Both the position numbers and the translations under genes were made by a program. A model generated the notes under the pieces. It was not told the DNA's origin. It ran no database searches and saw nothing but the letters and a program-made list of their open reading frames with translations. Below, in pieces: positions 28,447 through 40,534 of a stretch of DNA of 62,500 nt (position 1 is its first letter; each line of letters begins with the position of its first letter). Origin of the DNA: Cristatella mucedo. Taxonomy: Eukaryota; Bryozoa; Phylactolaemata; Cristatellidae. The stretch is taken from NCBI GenBank assembly GCA_009760855.2, contig WPIO01000016.1, forward strand, positions 3,102,501-3,165,000. The letters are read 5' to 3'.

Positions 28447-29245
28447 GGGGGTCTGGGGGGAAGGGAAGGGGGTCTGGGGGGAAGGGAAGGGGTCTGGGGG
28501 GAAGAAAAGGGGGTCTGGGGAAAGGGAAGGGGGTCTGGGGGAAAGGAAGGAGGTCTGGGGAAAGGAAGGGGGTCTGGGGGAAAGGAAGGGGGTCTGGGGG
28601 AAAGGAAGGGGGTCTAGGGGAAAAGAAGGAGTTCTGGGGGAAAGGGAAGGGGGTCTGGGGAAAGGGAAGGGGTCTGGGGGGAAGGGAAGGGGGTCTGGGG
28701 AAAGGGAAGGGGGTCTGGGGAAAGGGAAGGGGGTCTGGGGAAAGGGAAGGGGGTCTGGGGGAAAGGAAGGAGGTCTAGGGGAAAGGAAGGGGGTCTGGGG
28801 GAAAGGAAGGGGGTCTGGGGGAAGGGAAGGGGGTCTGGGGGGGAAAGGAAGGAGGTCTGGGGGGAAAGGGAAGGGGGTCTGGGGGGAAAGGAAAGGGGTC
28901 TGGGGGGAAAGGAAGGAGGTCTGGGGGAAAGAAAGGGGGTCTGGGGGAAAGGAAAGGTGGTCTGGGGGGAAAGGAAGGGAAGGGGAGAAGGGAAGGGGGT
29001 CTGGGGGAAAGGAAGGGGGTCTGGGGGAAAGGAAGGGGGTCTGGGGGAAGGGAAGGGGGTCTAGGGGAAGGGAAGGGGGTCTGGGGGAAGGGAAGGGGGT
29101 CTGGGGGAAGGGAAGGGGGTCTGGGGGAAGGGAAGGGGGGCGGGGGGGGGAGGGGGGGGGGAGGGGGGGGTCTGGGGTCTGGGGAAAGGGAAGAGGGTCT
29201 GGGGGAAAGGAAGGGGGTCGGGGAAGGGAAGGGGGTCTGGGGGCG
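28447..29245. repeat. G-rich minisatellite, about 18-20-bp units
   Basis: The typical unit is GGGGGAAAGGAAGGGGGTCT with length and base variants, about 40 copies. G is on the plus strand throughout, with an almost pure G run at about 29135-29170. Long Pro/Ser-rich minus-strand frames and Gly-rich plus-strand frames arise from it and are artefacts. Confidence 0.93.
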
Positions 29246-29446
29246 TCCCCCAAAGCCTACGGCAAGCGAAAACGAGCCAAAATAACGCCGAAATGGCCAG
29301 TGCAGCTCGACCAAGCACCAGTGGGCGAGCCACAGCGAAATGACGCGGCCCCTGGCCGCCCAGCCGGGTGTCAGACTCGGCTGTCACCTATCAACCCGGG
29401 TTGGCAGCTGCCACCCTTGCAGCTCCCCTGACTTTGTATCTGTATA

Positions 29447-29518
29447 TGCACATACATGTATATGTATACGTATATGTATACGTATATGTATATGTATATG
29501 TGTATGTATATGTATACA
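29447..29518. repeat. (TATG/TATACG)n repeat
   Basis: TATGTATACGTATATG units about 70 bases long, then (AG)n at 29519-29530. Confidence 0.9.
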
Positions 29519-29519
29519 G

Positions 29520-30867
29520 AGAGAGAGAGAGCAATGAATTATCTAGTAAATACAGCAGTTCACGAACTTGCTCCATAGCCGGAAGTCTAGGCGATCCACG
29601 TCGCTGGCTCGACTTTTCGCGTTCGAAGAGTCGTACGTACAGGGGGGCCGCCATCTCACTCTGCGTCTGTCAGCGTCGATATTAGAACCAGCCAATCATT
29701 TCAGGGTGGCACGCCTCGCGCGAGCCTCGCAGCCGAAGCTGTAGAGCAGCCTGCTCGAATGCGGCCGCGGCCAGCAGCTGTCCGGCGACATGCTGTCGCC
29801 AAATCGGGCTACCACCATCGTCGTGCAGCCTTTCAACTGTCCACGCTTCCGACGCGATCGCTGTCCACGCTTTCGGGTCTCACATACGCACGCATGTACG
29901 CACGCACGCACCAGCGGACAGTCACCGCGAGTCGAAGTCGCCGCGGCCGTAAATTTGCGTTTCGCAGCGGCGCTCGGTGCCGCCGCCGCCGCTCGCTGAG
30001 CACCGCGATTGGCGTCGCCCTGCGATCGAGCGCTTCGGCGACTGCAACCGACTGCGCAGCGCCGGCCGACTTCCAGCTCGGCGCTGAGGAGCTCGCCGCC
30101 GCCTCTCCAGCCGCGCCCCTTCGCCGCCGCCGCAGCTGCCGCCCCCATGCTGCGTACTGGTCGTACCTGCACGCCGCGCCGAGCGGCCTCGAGACCGTCG
30201 CTCCGATTTGCGGCGGGTCGCAGCCGCCGGCGGCGAGTTCGCGAACCGCTGCCGCGCGCCGACCCGCCGTCGCCGACTGGGCCAACCCGCTGTCGTCGAC
30301 TGGGCCGCGGTGCCGTGCTCAGGAGACCTCCGACTGGTGGTGGACAATGGCGGCGACGAGACGGCTTCCGGTCAGTCGCGGCACGCACTTCCTGCGCTTT
30401 CTCCCCAATTACGCGAGCGTTCGCTTGGTTGGCTGCGATCGTTTCCGATTAAGCGTCGCAGGGAGCTTCGCTTGGCGGACGCGCTCGGCGGCTCAAGGAC
30501 ATGGTGCCTCCAACACGCTCGGCCGCCCGAGGACGTCGCCGCCTCCATCACGCTCCAATTAACGCGAGGATTCTCGCCGGTCCCGCTCGGCCGCTTGGCT
30601 CCCGCCAGCTGCCGCGCGCCGGCGCGCGATCGGAGCGCGCATGAAGCCATGCGCGGAATTATCGGTCGCGAGCTCGCGACCCGCCCGCCAGGCCTACCTA
30701 GCGTGTCAAGCCAGCAGCTGCGGCGGCCCCCCACTGCGAGCGTGGATTGGGGGTGGGCGGAGCTAAAACCACCGGTCATAGGTCAAGCTGTATGCCAGCC
30801 GCGGCGCGGGTCCGCTTGGCTGCTCCTGCCGTAAAGCTCTCCACGACTACCTCTTGTCAAGAATTAG
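29520..30867. other. CpG-rich region without a recognised gene
   Basis: GC-rich block at 29700-30800 with overlapping Ala/Arg/Pro-rich frames on both strands. It may be a promoter or 5' UTR. CCGGAAGT at 29579. Confidence 0.45.
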
Positions 30868-31047
30868 CCCTTAAAAAAAATACTAGCTGATTTAACAGCC
30901 TCTTTTTGTATAGCGACAGAAGAGCCTTTACGGCTATCACCACCGCTTGCAGTGGCGATAGAGGATCGCCCACCGCAGGATTCGAACCCACGACCTCGGG
31001 CCGAGGTCGTGAAAAGCAACCGCTTTACCTAGTGAGCCATTACGGCC
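30868..31047 (-). mobile_element. SINE family B, minus strand
   Basis: Head GGCTCACTAGGTAAAGCGG, B box GGGTTCGAATCC, the shared body, and an end in a run of A on the plus strand (AAAAAAAATACTAGCTG). Very similar to the copy at 9176. Confidence 0.84.
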
Positions 31048-33959
31048 CTTAGGGGCGCTAGTCGCGTTCTCATAGTGACAGAAGACGCGAGTTCGCTTGG
31101 GCAGGCTTGCAAGTTTTCATAGCGACAGAGTGATAAGGCAAGTTCGCTTCGCGCGCCAAGGGCCCCCGGCGCGACAGCCTGCGACCGTGCTTTCGAATCG
31201 CGGTTCCCTCTTTTCTTTTTTTAGACGGGTGCGCCCAAAGGGCGTTCCCGGCAGTGAGCGCGCCTCGTCTGCACGGAGCTCAGGGCTCTCAAAAAATTGT
31301 AAATAACGATTCTTACGAAGGAACAAGACCGGACGCCGCACACAGGAAAAGACGTGAGAGCGTCTTCCAAGCCGGCAGCGAGTGCACCTCCCGAGTGCGG
31401 CGTCAGCGGCGCAGCTTGGCAAGATGGAGGGCGACGTCGTGCGGTGCAGGACGCCTCAGCGCGCCATCCTGCGCCGCCGGTTGCAGTAGCAGCGTTGAGC
31501 GCTGACGTCGAGCGCTGACGCTGAGCACGTGCCATACGCCGCAGCACCTGCAGCCGATCCGCCGCTACGTGCCAGCCGTCGTCGGATGTGGAATGCCGGA
31601 CGTTGATCGGCTAAGAGGATTGCCGCGGCGGGGCCGAGCGTACTCACGCAGCGGCACACGACCGCGATCGACCCGGTCGATTTCTGTCCTCTGTCTCCTT
31701 GCACCGCCTAACGGGTACTCGCATCCGGCCGCCGCCTGGGCTCTAGAGGCGTAGACCGAGCGGCGGCGGCGTCGGCGCCGCGAAATGGCAGGACGGCGAG
31801 ACGGGCGCGCGATCTGCGAGCGCCGCGCGCAGAACAGTCAGCGCGGGAGATCGGGCGGAGTAGCGCGAACGCGCGAGGGACCGCGGGCTAGGCGGCGGCG
31901 GCGGTGCGGGATGGGGAGGAGGAATGGTGCGGCGGCGGCCGGCCGGCCGGAAGTTGGTGGCGCTCGCAGTCGACGCCGCGGTCGACTGACGCCGGGCGCG
32001 ATGAGCCGCCACCGCCGCCGCGCCTTGTTCTGTCGGAAGGATGGGCGTAATCTCTTCCAATAAATCTTAAAAGACTGACTTCAGTAGTGGAAGCGGAGAA
32101 AAGTGCGAGAAAAGGGTACTCGTCCGACGACTTCCGGCCGGGAACGGGGACACCAGTTGGTCGCCCAGCGGTCTTAATAGTAATATTCATAATAATAATA
32201 ATAGTAATAAATAAGTTTGGTGTGGTAAGCTCTGAGAACTCTGTCACTTTTTCTAGGCACTTTACATTAGCGTCTACGGATATCTTCTGCAGAGACTCGG
32301 TGCTGCCACCCCTGGCCGGGTATGTGGGATCTTCTGCAGAGACCGCCGCAGCTCGGCCCTCACCTGCGGCCCGCGCAAGCCAGCGGTCCAACGAGCGCTC
32401 GACGGTAGCTGACTGCTCTGACTGCGCTGCTTCTTTTCAAAATTTACGCTCTCCCTCTTTCCGACGGTATCTCCAAGCACAATCTTGTCTTGCGTTTCAA
32501 TGCAAACGGCACGCACCTATGCATCGTACCTGTGCCCCAGCGGCGGCCGCACCTGTACCTGTCAGTAACTGCACCTGCTGCGAATTGATTCCTCCCTGCC
32601 TTCAAGCAGGGCGAACTCTCACACACACACTCTCTCTCTCTCTCAAATCCCTTGCAACCTGGTATTGGTTACATCTGCACTAGGATAGCATCGAATGAGA
32701 AGACGTACGGACCCTAGACGTACAAGTGCACGGATTGCTCAACAAAACTCAGATCAGCGGCTGCCCCGCTGTCAGATTCGACGCGCATGCGCGCTGCGTT
32801 TCGTTCCTCCTCGTAGCGGAGAGCGGCGCGAGAGGAATCGACGCATCTTCACGTGCCCCGCATCCGTCCTCCTTTCGCCGGTCGGTCGTTAATTCGCCTG
32901 CGAGCACCGGGGGGCGCCGCGTCGCGTCAAGCACAAAGCTCGTAGTTCAGAGCGATTGCGTTTGCGCTCTTTGTCATCTACCGCTCCGCTTCCGGTCCGC
33001 TTCCGGTCCACTTCCGGTCAACGCGCGCGCCGGAAGCTATAGGTCGCTGGGTGGCAATCCGCTAGCTGACATCGGCGTAGCGACGTTACCACGCTAACAG
33101 TCTCGTCTGTGAGACGCATACGCCGCAACTCCCGGATAAAGTTGCGTTTCCGCGATCGACTTTCCTCCTAAATTGGTACTGATTTCAGGCCTGATTAATC
33201 GCTGCCTGAGTTGGTAGATCGCTTGCAGTCGACGGACCAAAGCAGCGATGGTTATTCGGCGTATTGCTCGTAGGCTGCTTCACTAAATCGCTGGCGTCGC
33301 TACGCTATGACTTTCACCTGCGCGTAAGGAAACCTGGTTATGCCAGAATAAGTCATCTGTTCTGTTCGTTATGAGTCACAGCTGCTTTGACCGGGTGGGT
33401 GCATTTAGGGCTGCAAATTTTGCTACTGCAGCGCTTGGAAAGTGAGATGAAAACTGATGTTGGGCAGATAGAAATATCCTTGATAGCTCGGCCTGGTCAC
33501 TGAGGCAATAAAATTACTTGCACCAATGTACATGTAAAGAGATCAAGCAGAGGAGAGTTTACATGAATAAATCCTTTACACTCAAGTTTCCAGAACACTT
33601 TTACCACCGTCAACATTGCTGCGGCACAGCGAGCCCCCTCACAAGCGTTCCGCGTCCGTTGCTGAACTTTCCCGAAAACCGAAGTTCCTGCGAACATCGT
33701 ATACGGAAACCGATACAGCCAAGACCTATTCAAAGCTTATCTGTTTGTTTTTATACCGTACTTCCTAAGAAATTAGGCGTCTGTGGACATCTAAATGCTT
33801 ATCGCTTCGGACTACCGGGTCACGGACACCAGAGGCAGAGTCAAATACGCCAGTGGCTAGTAACTTGCACGTTAGTTATGATCGTACGTTCCTATTATCG
33901 CTTCGTTATCCTAGTTAAAATGTATTTCTATATGTTAATGCTGTTGCTAAAATACGCGA
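31048..33959. other. Mixed intergenic sequence with an ETS-like motif cluster
   Basis: Holds a small LINE fragment (32175) and, at 32987-33038, GCTTCCGG, GCTTCCGG, ACTTCCGG and CCGGAAGC within about 50 bases. No gene recognised. Confidence 0.45.
32175..32285 (-). mobile_element. LINE family A terminal fragment, minus strand
   Basis: Interrupted AATAATAATAATAG tail, GCTCTGAGAACTCTGTC and CTAGGCACTTTACATTAG. Only the last 100 bases of the element. Confidence 0.68.
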
Positions 33960-34915
33960 ATGGAGCATTTCCAAAAGAAAAGCACCCTGGTAGCCGACAG
34001 GGGGTCACGGAGTCACGAGCTGAGACGCCACTCGTTTGGCGAAAGCTGCCAGTTTAGTAACCGTTCATTTGGTATTCCTAGCATCGTCTCGAAACGCTCA
34101 GCGCGTTCTCCCTCAAGCGTTTCTGTGAATCTCTCTAACTTGGTGGTCACCAGTCTTGCTATAACACCGGCGGCCCAACTTAACGCTCGTTTTTGGAATC
34201 CTCGCATAATGTGCAATGAACTCCTATTAATAAGCAAAATTATTTCTGAAAAAGGTCCCGACCTGTTCGCTTTGATTGAATCTCGGCTAAGATAGGTAGA
34301 CTGCCCGACAGTTAAAGACGCTACCCCGGCTGGTTTCTTCTTTTTTCACACTCCTAGATCAATCACAACTGGAGGCGGAGTTGCTATTATCACGCGCTCG
34401 AAATTTGACTTCAAGCCAGTTCAAGTACCCTCGAAGAAATCTTTCGAATTCATTGTCCTGTTTTCACCCGACAACAAGCTACAGACGGCGGCAGTAGCCT
34501 ATGCCCACTGGGTACCAAATCCTCCTTTACCTCCAATTTCTTTGGTCTCATTTCGATTCTGTGTGGACGATATCGATATCTCCCCATTATGGGTTATTTC
34601 AAAATTCATTTAGATAACTCATCTGACACCTTCAGCATGAAATTTCGTGCATTGACTGACTCATTGTTTTTCTTTGGCTCGTGTGCATGGCCCTACTCAC
34701 ATCAAGGATCGCACACTCGACCAATGATTCTCATACAACTTCACTTTGTCATCAATAACTTTTACAAAGGCCTACTTATCTGACTACGCGCACATCTCAT
34801 TCGGTCAACAATGTTCCTCCTCCTCATCTAACATTACCCTTGATATCAGTGCTGTCCGTGCGAAACTATCAGCTTCGCCTCGGCTGCTTAATATTCATTC
34901 CGACTTGTCATTATT
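33960..34915 (+). mobile_element. LINE endonuclease-region fragment, plus strand
   Basis: The fragment starts with LNARFWNPRI, LLLISKIISEKGPDLFALIE and SRLR, matching the beginning of an APE-type LINE endonuclease. Later frames with several stops give ITTGGGVAIITRS, HLTPSA, LTHCFSLARVHGPTHIKDRT and ISFGQQC, in the expected order. It is 5' material of a CR1/L2-like element and ends against the opposite-strand LINE at 34920. Confidence 0.72.
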
Positions 34916-34919
34916 GGTA

Positions 34920-35895
34920 TAATAATAATAATAATAATAATATTGCACTTGATAAAGCGCCCTCAGAGAACCTAATCTCTTTCTAGGCGCTTTACATTTG
35001 CTGCAAAGTGATACGCAATAGAATAGTAAGTAAAATCATGCTTGAAAAACAAACAAAATGAATAACATGGTTTGGGGTTACATGCACTGGGTCAGCATGC
35101 AAATGTGGTTAGTGGCAGCATGAACAGTGTCAGCACGCATAAGCACATCGAGGACGAATCACAAGGACCCACTAAATGCTGTCCTAAATAGGTATGTTTT
35201 TAAGTTTCTTTTAAATGTGGTCAGGTCAGGGGATGTTCTGATGCAGGTCGGGAGGGAGTTCCAGGCTGTGGGAGCATACGAGCTAAATGCAAGGTCTCCA
35301 AAGGATTTAAGGTTTGTACGAGGTATTTCTAGACTGTTGGATTCCGAAAAGCGAGTGGTACGATGCTTTGCCTGATGGGGTAGTATCTCTGAAAGATAGG
35401 CTGGAGCCATAGAATGAAGAGACCTAAAAGTGAGCGACAAAACCTTGAAGTCAATCCGTTGCTTGACTGGTAACCAGTGCAGGTCGGCGGGAAGTGGAGT
35501 AATGTGGCAACTGCGACGCTCACGACAGACAAGCCTAGCTGCAGAGTTTTGCACCAGCTGCAATCGCCTGATCGCACATGCTGGTAGGCCAGTAAGCAGT
35601 GAGTTGCAGAAGTCGAGACGAGATGTCACGAATGCATGGACCAACTTGGACGTGGTATCCTTATCTAAACAAGCCCTAATTTTAGCAATGTTATGAAGCT
35701 GAAAATAGGCTGATTTGACTGTGGAGCTGATGTGGTCGTCTAACGAGAGGTCGCTTTGGAATATGACACCTAGATTTCGAGCTGATGCAACTGGAGATAT
35801 GCTGGCAGAGCCAATTTTGAAAGTCAGCCTTTCCAATTTCTGAATAACACTAGGTTTGCCCATAACTAGTAAGTTAGTTTTATCATCGTTTGGTA
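34920..35895 (-). mobile_element. LINE family A 3' fragment, minus strand
   Basis: A single frame (35863-35159) covers the end of reverse transcriptase and the C-terminal region: LGVIFQSDLSLDDHISSTVK, LVHAFVTSRLDFCNSLLTGL, PLPADLHWLPVKQRIDFKVL and APTAWNSLPTC. The 3' UTR has the two-stem hairpin (34950-34995) and an ATT-repeat tail at 34920-34940. It is the best-preserved C-terminus of this family in the window. Confidence 0.9.
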
Positions 35896-36590
35896 TATTG
35901 CTACAACTAGCTGGCTTCTGTCTCGGCTTGATTATTGTAGTTCCCTTTTGGCTGGGCTACCAAAGGAAGCGATTGGGCCACCAGCTGACTATGAATATAG
36001 CTTCAACGCTAATCTTCAAGTCCCAGGGGTTTGAGCACGTGTCTTCTTTGCTGAAAGAGCTAGGATGGATGCCGGTTGAGCAACAGATACAGAGAAAAGT
36101 TCTTAGGCTGACTCACAAGGCCCGCCACGGCTTGGCTCCTTCATACCTAGCTGAACTGCTGCATCAGTTTCAGCCTCTTCGCGCCCTCAGGTTCTGTGTG
36201 GACAATAAATTAACTGTTCCATTCCTCCGCTTAAAGACCGTTGGTGACAGAAGCTTTAGCTATGCAGGTCCTAGACTGTGGAACTCTCTTCCACAATTTT
36301 TACGCAACGACAACTACTCTCCTACTGCCGACTATGGCTCATCCTTTTCAGCGGTCCTGAGCTGCTACTTCCATGCTACTTACTACCTCAACTGCTCTCC
36401 TAACTCTGCTATGCTTCCCATTTTCTCTTTGTTGCGTAAGACGAAGTCTGTTGGCTACCGAATGCGTACCGAAAGCCGCTTAGGCTGTGAGGTCGCTACA
36501 CAAAACTCTCCTGCGTAACACCCACATAGTCTTAATGACTTTGTGCAGTTACAGACGGATATATATTACACTACATTACACATTACACTA
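35896..36590 (+). mobile_element. LINE family B 3' fragment, plus strand
   Basis: The frame to 36518 encodes the C-terminal region of a second LINE family: ELGWMPVEQQIQRKVLRLTH, HGLAPSYLAELLHQFQPLRA, AGPRLWNSLPQFLRNDNY and YRMRTESRLG. The tail is TTACACTACATTACACATT, unlike the ATT tail of family A. It abuts the minus-strand family A copy. Confidence 0.85.
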
Positions 36591-36775
36591 ACCACATTTG
36601 CATGCTGACCCTGTGCATGTCACCCCTAACCATGTCGTTCGTGTTGTTAATCAAGAATGATATTACTCACCATTCAATCGCGTTGACCTTTGCAGCAAAT
36701 ATAGAGCGCCTAGAGAGAGATTGAGTTCTCTGAGGGCGCTTTATCAAGTGCATTATTATTATTATCGCTATAACA
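36590..36775 (+). mobile_element. LINE family A 3' UTR, plus strand
   Basis: This piece holds only the family A 3' UTR, including CTGTGCATGTCACCCCTAAC and the hairpin from GAGCGCCTAG to GGGCGCTTTAT. It ends with ATTATTATTATT. It lies directly after the family B copy, so it is a separate insertion or a recombination product. Confidence 0.82.
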
Positions 36776-38225
36776 TCATAAAAATTTCGTCAGCCCCAGT
36801 TCATGTCCCACGACCTTTCAAAAAGGTTACAGTCAGGCCACTACCCAGGAAAGCAACACTAGACCACGAGAGCTTGAGCAACTGCTGCCATGTCTCTCTT
36901 CTACCGTTCCTACCGGAGACACTAGAAAGAGTCGTGGCAGACCTGCTGAACTCATGTGTTGCAACTTCAAACCTTGCTAGTAAGTTCAAGTCTCGTTTTA
37001 GATACATTCACTCCACAGAGTAAGTATGGCTTCGAGTGCATAACGACCTCGGTAGGAATGCAGACTAAGGCAGAGCTGAGATGCTCTGCTTTTTTTGCTC
37101 CATTTGTTCTGCAGCTTTCAATTACATCGATCACCGAGTCCTTCTTTAGCGCCTCTGATCTCGCCTGGGCATTGCGGGCACTACATTGCAACGGTTTAGG
37201 TCCTATCTCACTAGGAGACTCCGGATTATTGACGTGAATGAACAAAGATCACCCGAGGAACCTCTGAAATACGGGGCACCCCAGGGATCTTTGCTTGGTC
37301 CCATTCTGTTTACGATTTATTTATGCTCTCCCTCTAGCCAATGTGATTTTAAAGCGCAATCTAGTCTTTCACTTCTATGCAAGCGACACTCAGTTGTACC
37401 TTTGCTTGGGTCCCTCCCACCCCTCCAGCACGTCAAATTCTCTCAGCTCTTTTGCTGCATTTATTAATGACCTGCAGACATGGATGGAAGTAAACGTTCT
37501 TAAATTGAATGATAATAAATATTAAATTGAATGGTAACAAATCAAACTTACTGGTTGTGAGAAAACCAAGTGTGATTCAGAAATTGGACAGGCAAACGCT
37601 CAAATCGGCTCTCTGTTCCACCACATCTCCTGTTGTATCTGCATGAAAAATCTAGGTGTCTCGCTCCAAAGTGACCTTTCATTGGACGATCACATCAGCT
37701 CCACAGTCAAGTCTGCCAACTTTCAGCTATATTGCTACTGTTCGGGCTTGTTTAGACAGGGAAACAACATCTAAATTGGTCCATGCATTTGTGACATCCC
37801 GTCTTGACTCGTGTAACTCATTGCTTACGGGTCTGCCGGCCTGTGCAATCAGGCTCTAATCTTTCTCGGTGCGAAACTCTCTGCAGCAGCTCGGCTTGTT
37901 TGTCGCTAGCGTCACAGTTGTCACGTCGCACCACTCCTCGCCGACCTGCACTGGCTTCCAGTCAAGCAGCGCATCGACATCAAGGCTTTGCTACCCAGTT
38001 TTAGGTCTCTTCATTCTTTGGCTCCAGCCTACCTCTCAGATCCACTCCCCCAGCAGGCCAAGCACCGTACCACCCGCTTTTCGGAATCCAACTGTTTACC
38101 TACACCTCGCACAAACCTCAAATCCTTTGGAGACCGTGCCTTAGGTTCATATGCTCACAAAGCCTGGAACTCACTTCCAACGTGCGTCACGACATCTCCA
38201 GACTTGTCTACAGACATCTAGATGA
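36776..38225 (+). mobile_element. LINE family A reverse transcriptase region, plus strand, decayed
   Basis: Pieces in order across several frames: VRPLPRKATLDHESLSNCCH, TLERVVADLLNSCVAT, YGAPQGSLLGPILFTIYL, FYASDTQLYL (catalytic YADD changed to YASD at 37376-37387), LDRETTSKLVHAFVTSRLDS and HKAWNSLPTCV. Several frameshifts and the catalytic change make it dead. It ends near 38225 without the family tail. Confidence 0.87.
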
Positions 38226-38456
38226 ATGTCGAAATATTGTGGTACTAGGCAGAGCAAGGCTTACAGCGCCCCTGCCAGGCAGGTAACGCGCCCGCCCCGC
38301 CCCCTCGCCGCCCACGGTCACTTGAAAGCACGCGAGCCTTAATGCGCGTGCGTTCCTATGCTTTGGACGTGAGGAATTTGGCAGCAGTGCAGTAGAGGCA
38401 TGCCGGTTACGCGAGCGACGACCTCGGCGCCGGCGCTTCGACGTAGTGCGGAACAC

Positions 38457-39753
38457 GAGAGGCAGCCGGAGAGAGGCAGCCGGAGAGAGGCAGCCGGAGA
38501 GAGGCAGCCGGAGAGAGGCAGCCGGAGAGAGGCAGCCGGAGAGAGGCAGCCGGAGAGAGGCAGCCGGAGAGAGGCAGCCGGAGAGAGGCAGCCGGAGAGA
38601 GGCAGCCGGAGAGAGGCAGCGGGAGAGAGGGAGGCGGAGCCGGAGAGAGGCAGCCGGAGAGAGGCAGCCGGAGAGAGGCAGCCGGAGAGAGGCAGCCGGA
38701 GAGAGGCAGCCGGAGAGAGGCAGCCGGAGAGAGGCAGCCGGAGAGAGGCAGCCGGAGAGAGGCAGCCGGAGAGAGGCAGCCGGAGAGAGGCAGCCGGAGA
38801 GAGGCAGGGGGAGAGAGGCAGCCGGAGAGAGGCAGCCGGAGAGAGGCAGCCGGAGAGAGGCAGCCGGAGAGAGGCAGCCGGAGAGAGGCAGCCGGAGAGA
38901 GGCAGCCGGAGAGAGGCAGCCGGAGAGAGGCAGCCGGAGAGAGGCAGCCGGAGAGAGGCAGCCGGAGAGAGGCAGCCGGAGAGAGGCAGCCGGAGAGAGG
39001 CAGCCGGAGAGAGGCAGCCGGAGAGAGGCAGCCGGAGAGAGGCAGCCGGAGAGAGGCAGCCGGAGAGAGGCAGCCGGAGAGAGGCAGCCGGAGAGAGGCA
39101 GCCGGGAGAGAGGCAGCCGGAGAGAGGCAGCCGGAGAGAGGCAGCCGGAGAGAGGCAGCCGGAGAGAGGCAGCCGGAGAGAGGCAGCCGGAGAGAGGCAG
39201 CCGGAGAGAGGCAGCCGGAGAGAGGCAGCCGGAGAGAGGCAGCCGGAGAGAGGCAGCCGGAGAGAGGCAGCCGGAGAGAGGCAGCCGGAGAGAGGCAGCC
39301 GGAGAGAGGCAGCCGGAGAGAGGCAGCCGGAGAGAGGCAGCCGGAGAGAGGCAGCCGGAGAGAGGCAGCCGGAGAGAGGCAGCCGGAGAGAGGCAGCCGG
39401 AGAGAGGCAGCCGGAGAGAGGCAGCCGGAGAGAGGCAGCCGGAGAGAGGCAGCCGGAGCCGGAGAGGCAGCCGGAGAGAGGCAGCCGGAGAGAGGCAGCC
39501 GGAGAAGGGCAGCCGGAGAGAGAAGCAGCCGGAGAGAGGCAGCCGGAGAGAGGCAGCCGGAGAGAGGCAGCCGGAGAGAGGCAGCCGGAGAGAGGCAGCC
39601 GGAGAGAGGCAGCCGGAGAGAGGCAGCCGGAGAGAGGCAGCCGGAGAGAGGCAGCCGGAGAGAGGCAGCCGGAGAGAGGCAGCCGGAGAGAGGCAGCCGG
39701 AGAGAGGCAGCCGGAGAGAGGCAGCCGGAGAGAGGCAGCCGGAGAGAGGCAGC
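38457..39753. repeat. 14-bp minisatellite, about 90 units
   Basis: The unit is GCAGCCGGAGAGAG, nearly uniform, with rare variants near 38620, 38810, 39103, 39460 and 39510 that shift the register. The unit has no stop codon in most frames and 14 is not a multiple of 3, so frames of 460-540 codons open on both strands with a 14-residue period (AASLRLPLSGCLSP on the minus strand). These are not supported as genes. Confidence 0.95.
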
Positions 39754-40534
39754 CGTCCGCCGTCGAGTCTCTTTGCGGGCTTTGAGATCGACTCGCCGGG
39801 CGATCGACAGCAGCTCGCGATGAATGGCCACATTCGATCTGCAGCGACTCCGTTTCCGCTAGAGAAGTCCGCAAAGCGACGATCGTAAAAATTAAATCGA
39901 TTTAAAGTGAAGACATCGCTCTAGGATCTGACGGACAAAGACTGAACACAGACAAGACTGAGCAAAGACTGGTGACCCGACAGACGGCAGACCGCATACG
40001 CGAGGATTTCGCGGAGACGCATCGCCCGCCGCTCCTTCGGTCTCTTTCGTCTGCTCTGCGGCCGCTCACGGACTGAGCGCGCTTGCGACATGCACTCCGC
40101 TCACCGCGCTCGCTCGGCGAGCAGAGCCAGGTCGCGCTGCCGCCCGGCCTCGATCTTGTCTCGATCTCCGGCTTCGACGTTGGACTCGTGCGAGGTTGAG
40201 CCATCCGCCGCAGTTCGCGGCCTCGTTCGCGGCCTCATCGGCAGCTGGCGCCGGAGGGAAGCTCATGGCGTCCGCCGGTGGCAAGCGTGGCAGGGCGGCC
40301 GGTGGGAGCGGCCCCGTCCAGAAGTGAGAGAAGAGGCCTTAGAACTTTGGCTTTTAGCTTCAGCTCTATCTTAACGGATACTTGAAGCGATCTCAAACTA
40401 GAGCGATGTGTCTAGCATGCACCGCCACACACGAAGGCGCAGAAACCTTTGTGCACTGTCGTACGAGCGATTGCGACTGCGACTCATCGGGTTCACAATT
40501 CGACTCTTAGTTGGCATCTCATGCTTATCTGCTG

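Noticed and set aside
28213-29253. 346-codon Pro/Ser/Phe-rich minus-strand frame and 340-codon Gly-rich plus-strand frame
   Set aside because: Translations of the G-rich minisatellite; period and composition follow the repeat.
38457-39753. CRISPR array
   Set aside because: Direct head-to-tail units without spacers in a eukaryotic genome; it is a minisatellite.
38208-39833. 541-codon minus-strand frame and three similar long frames
   Set aside because: They arise from the stop-free 14-bp minisatellite and have no non-repeat coding support.
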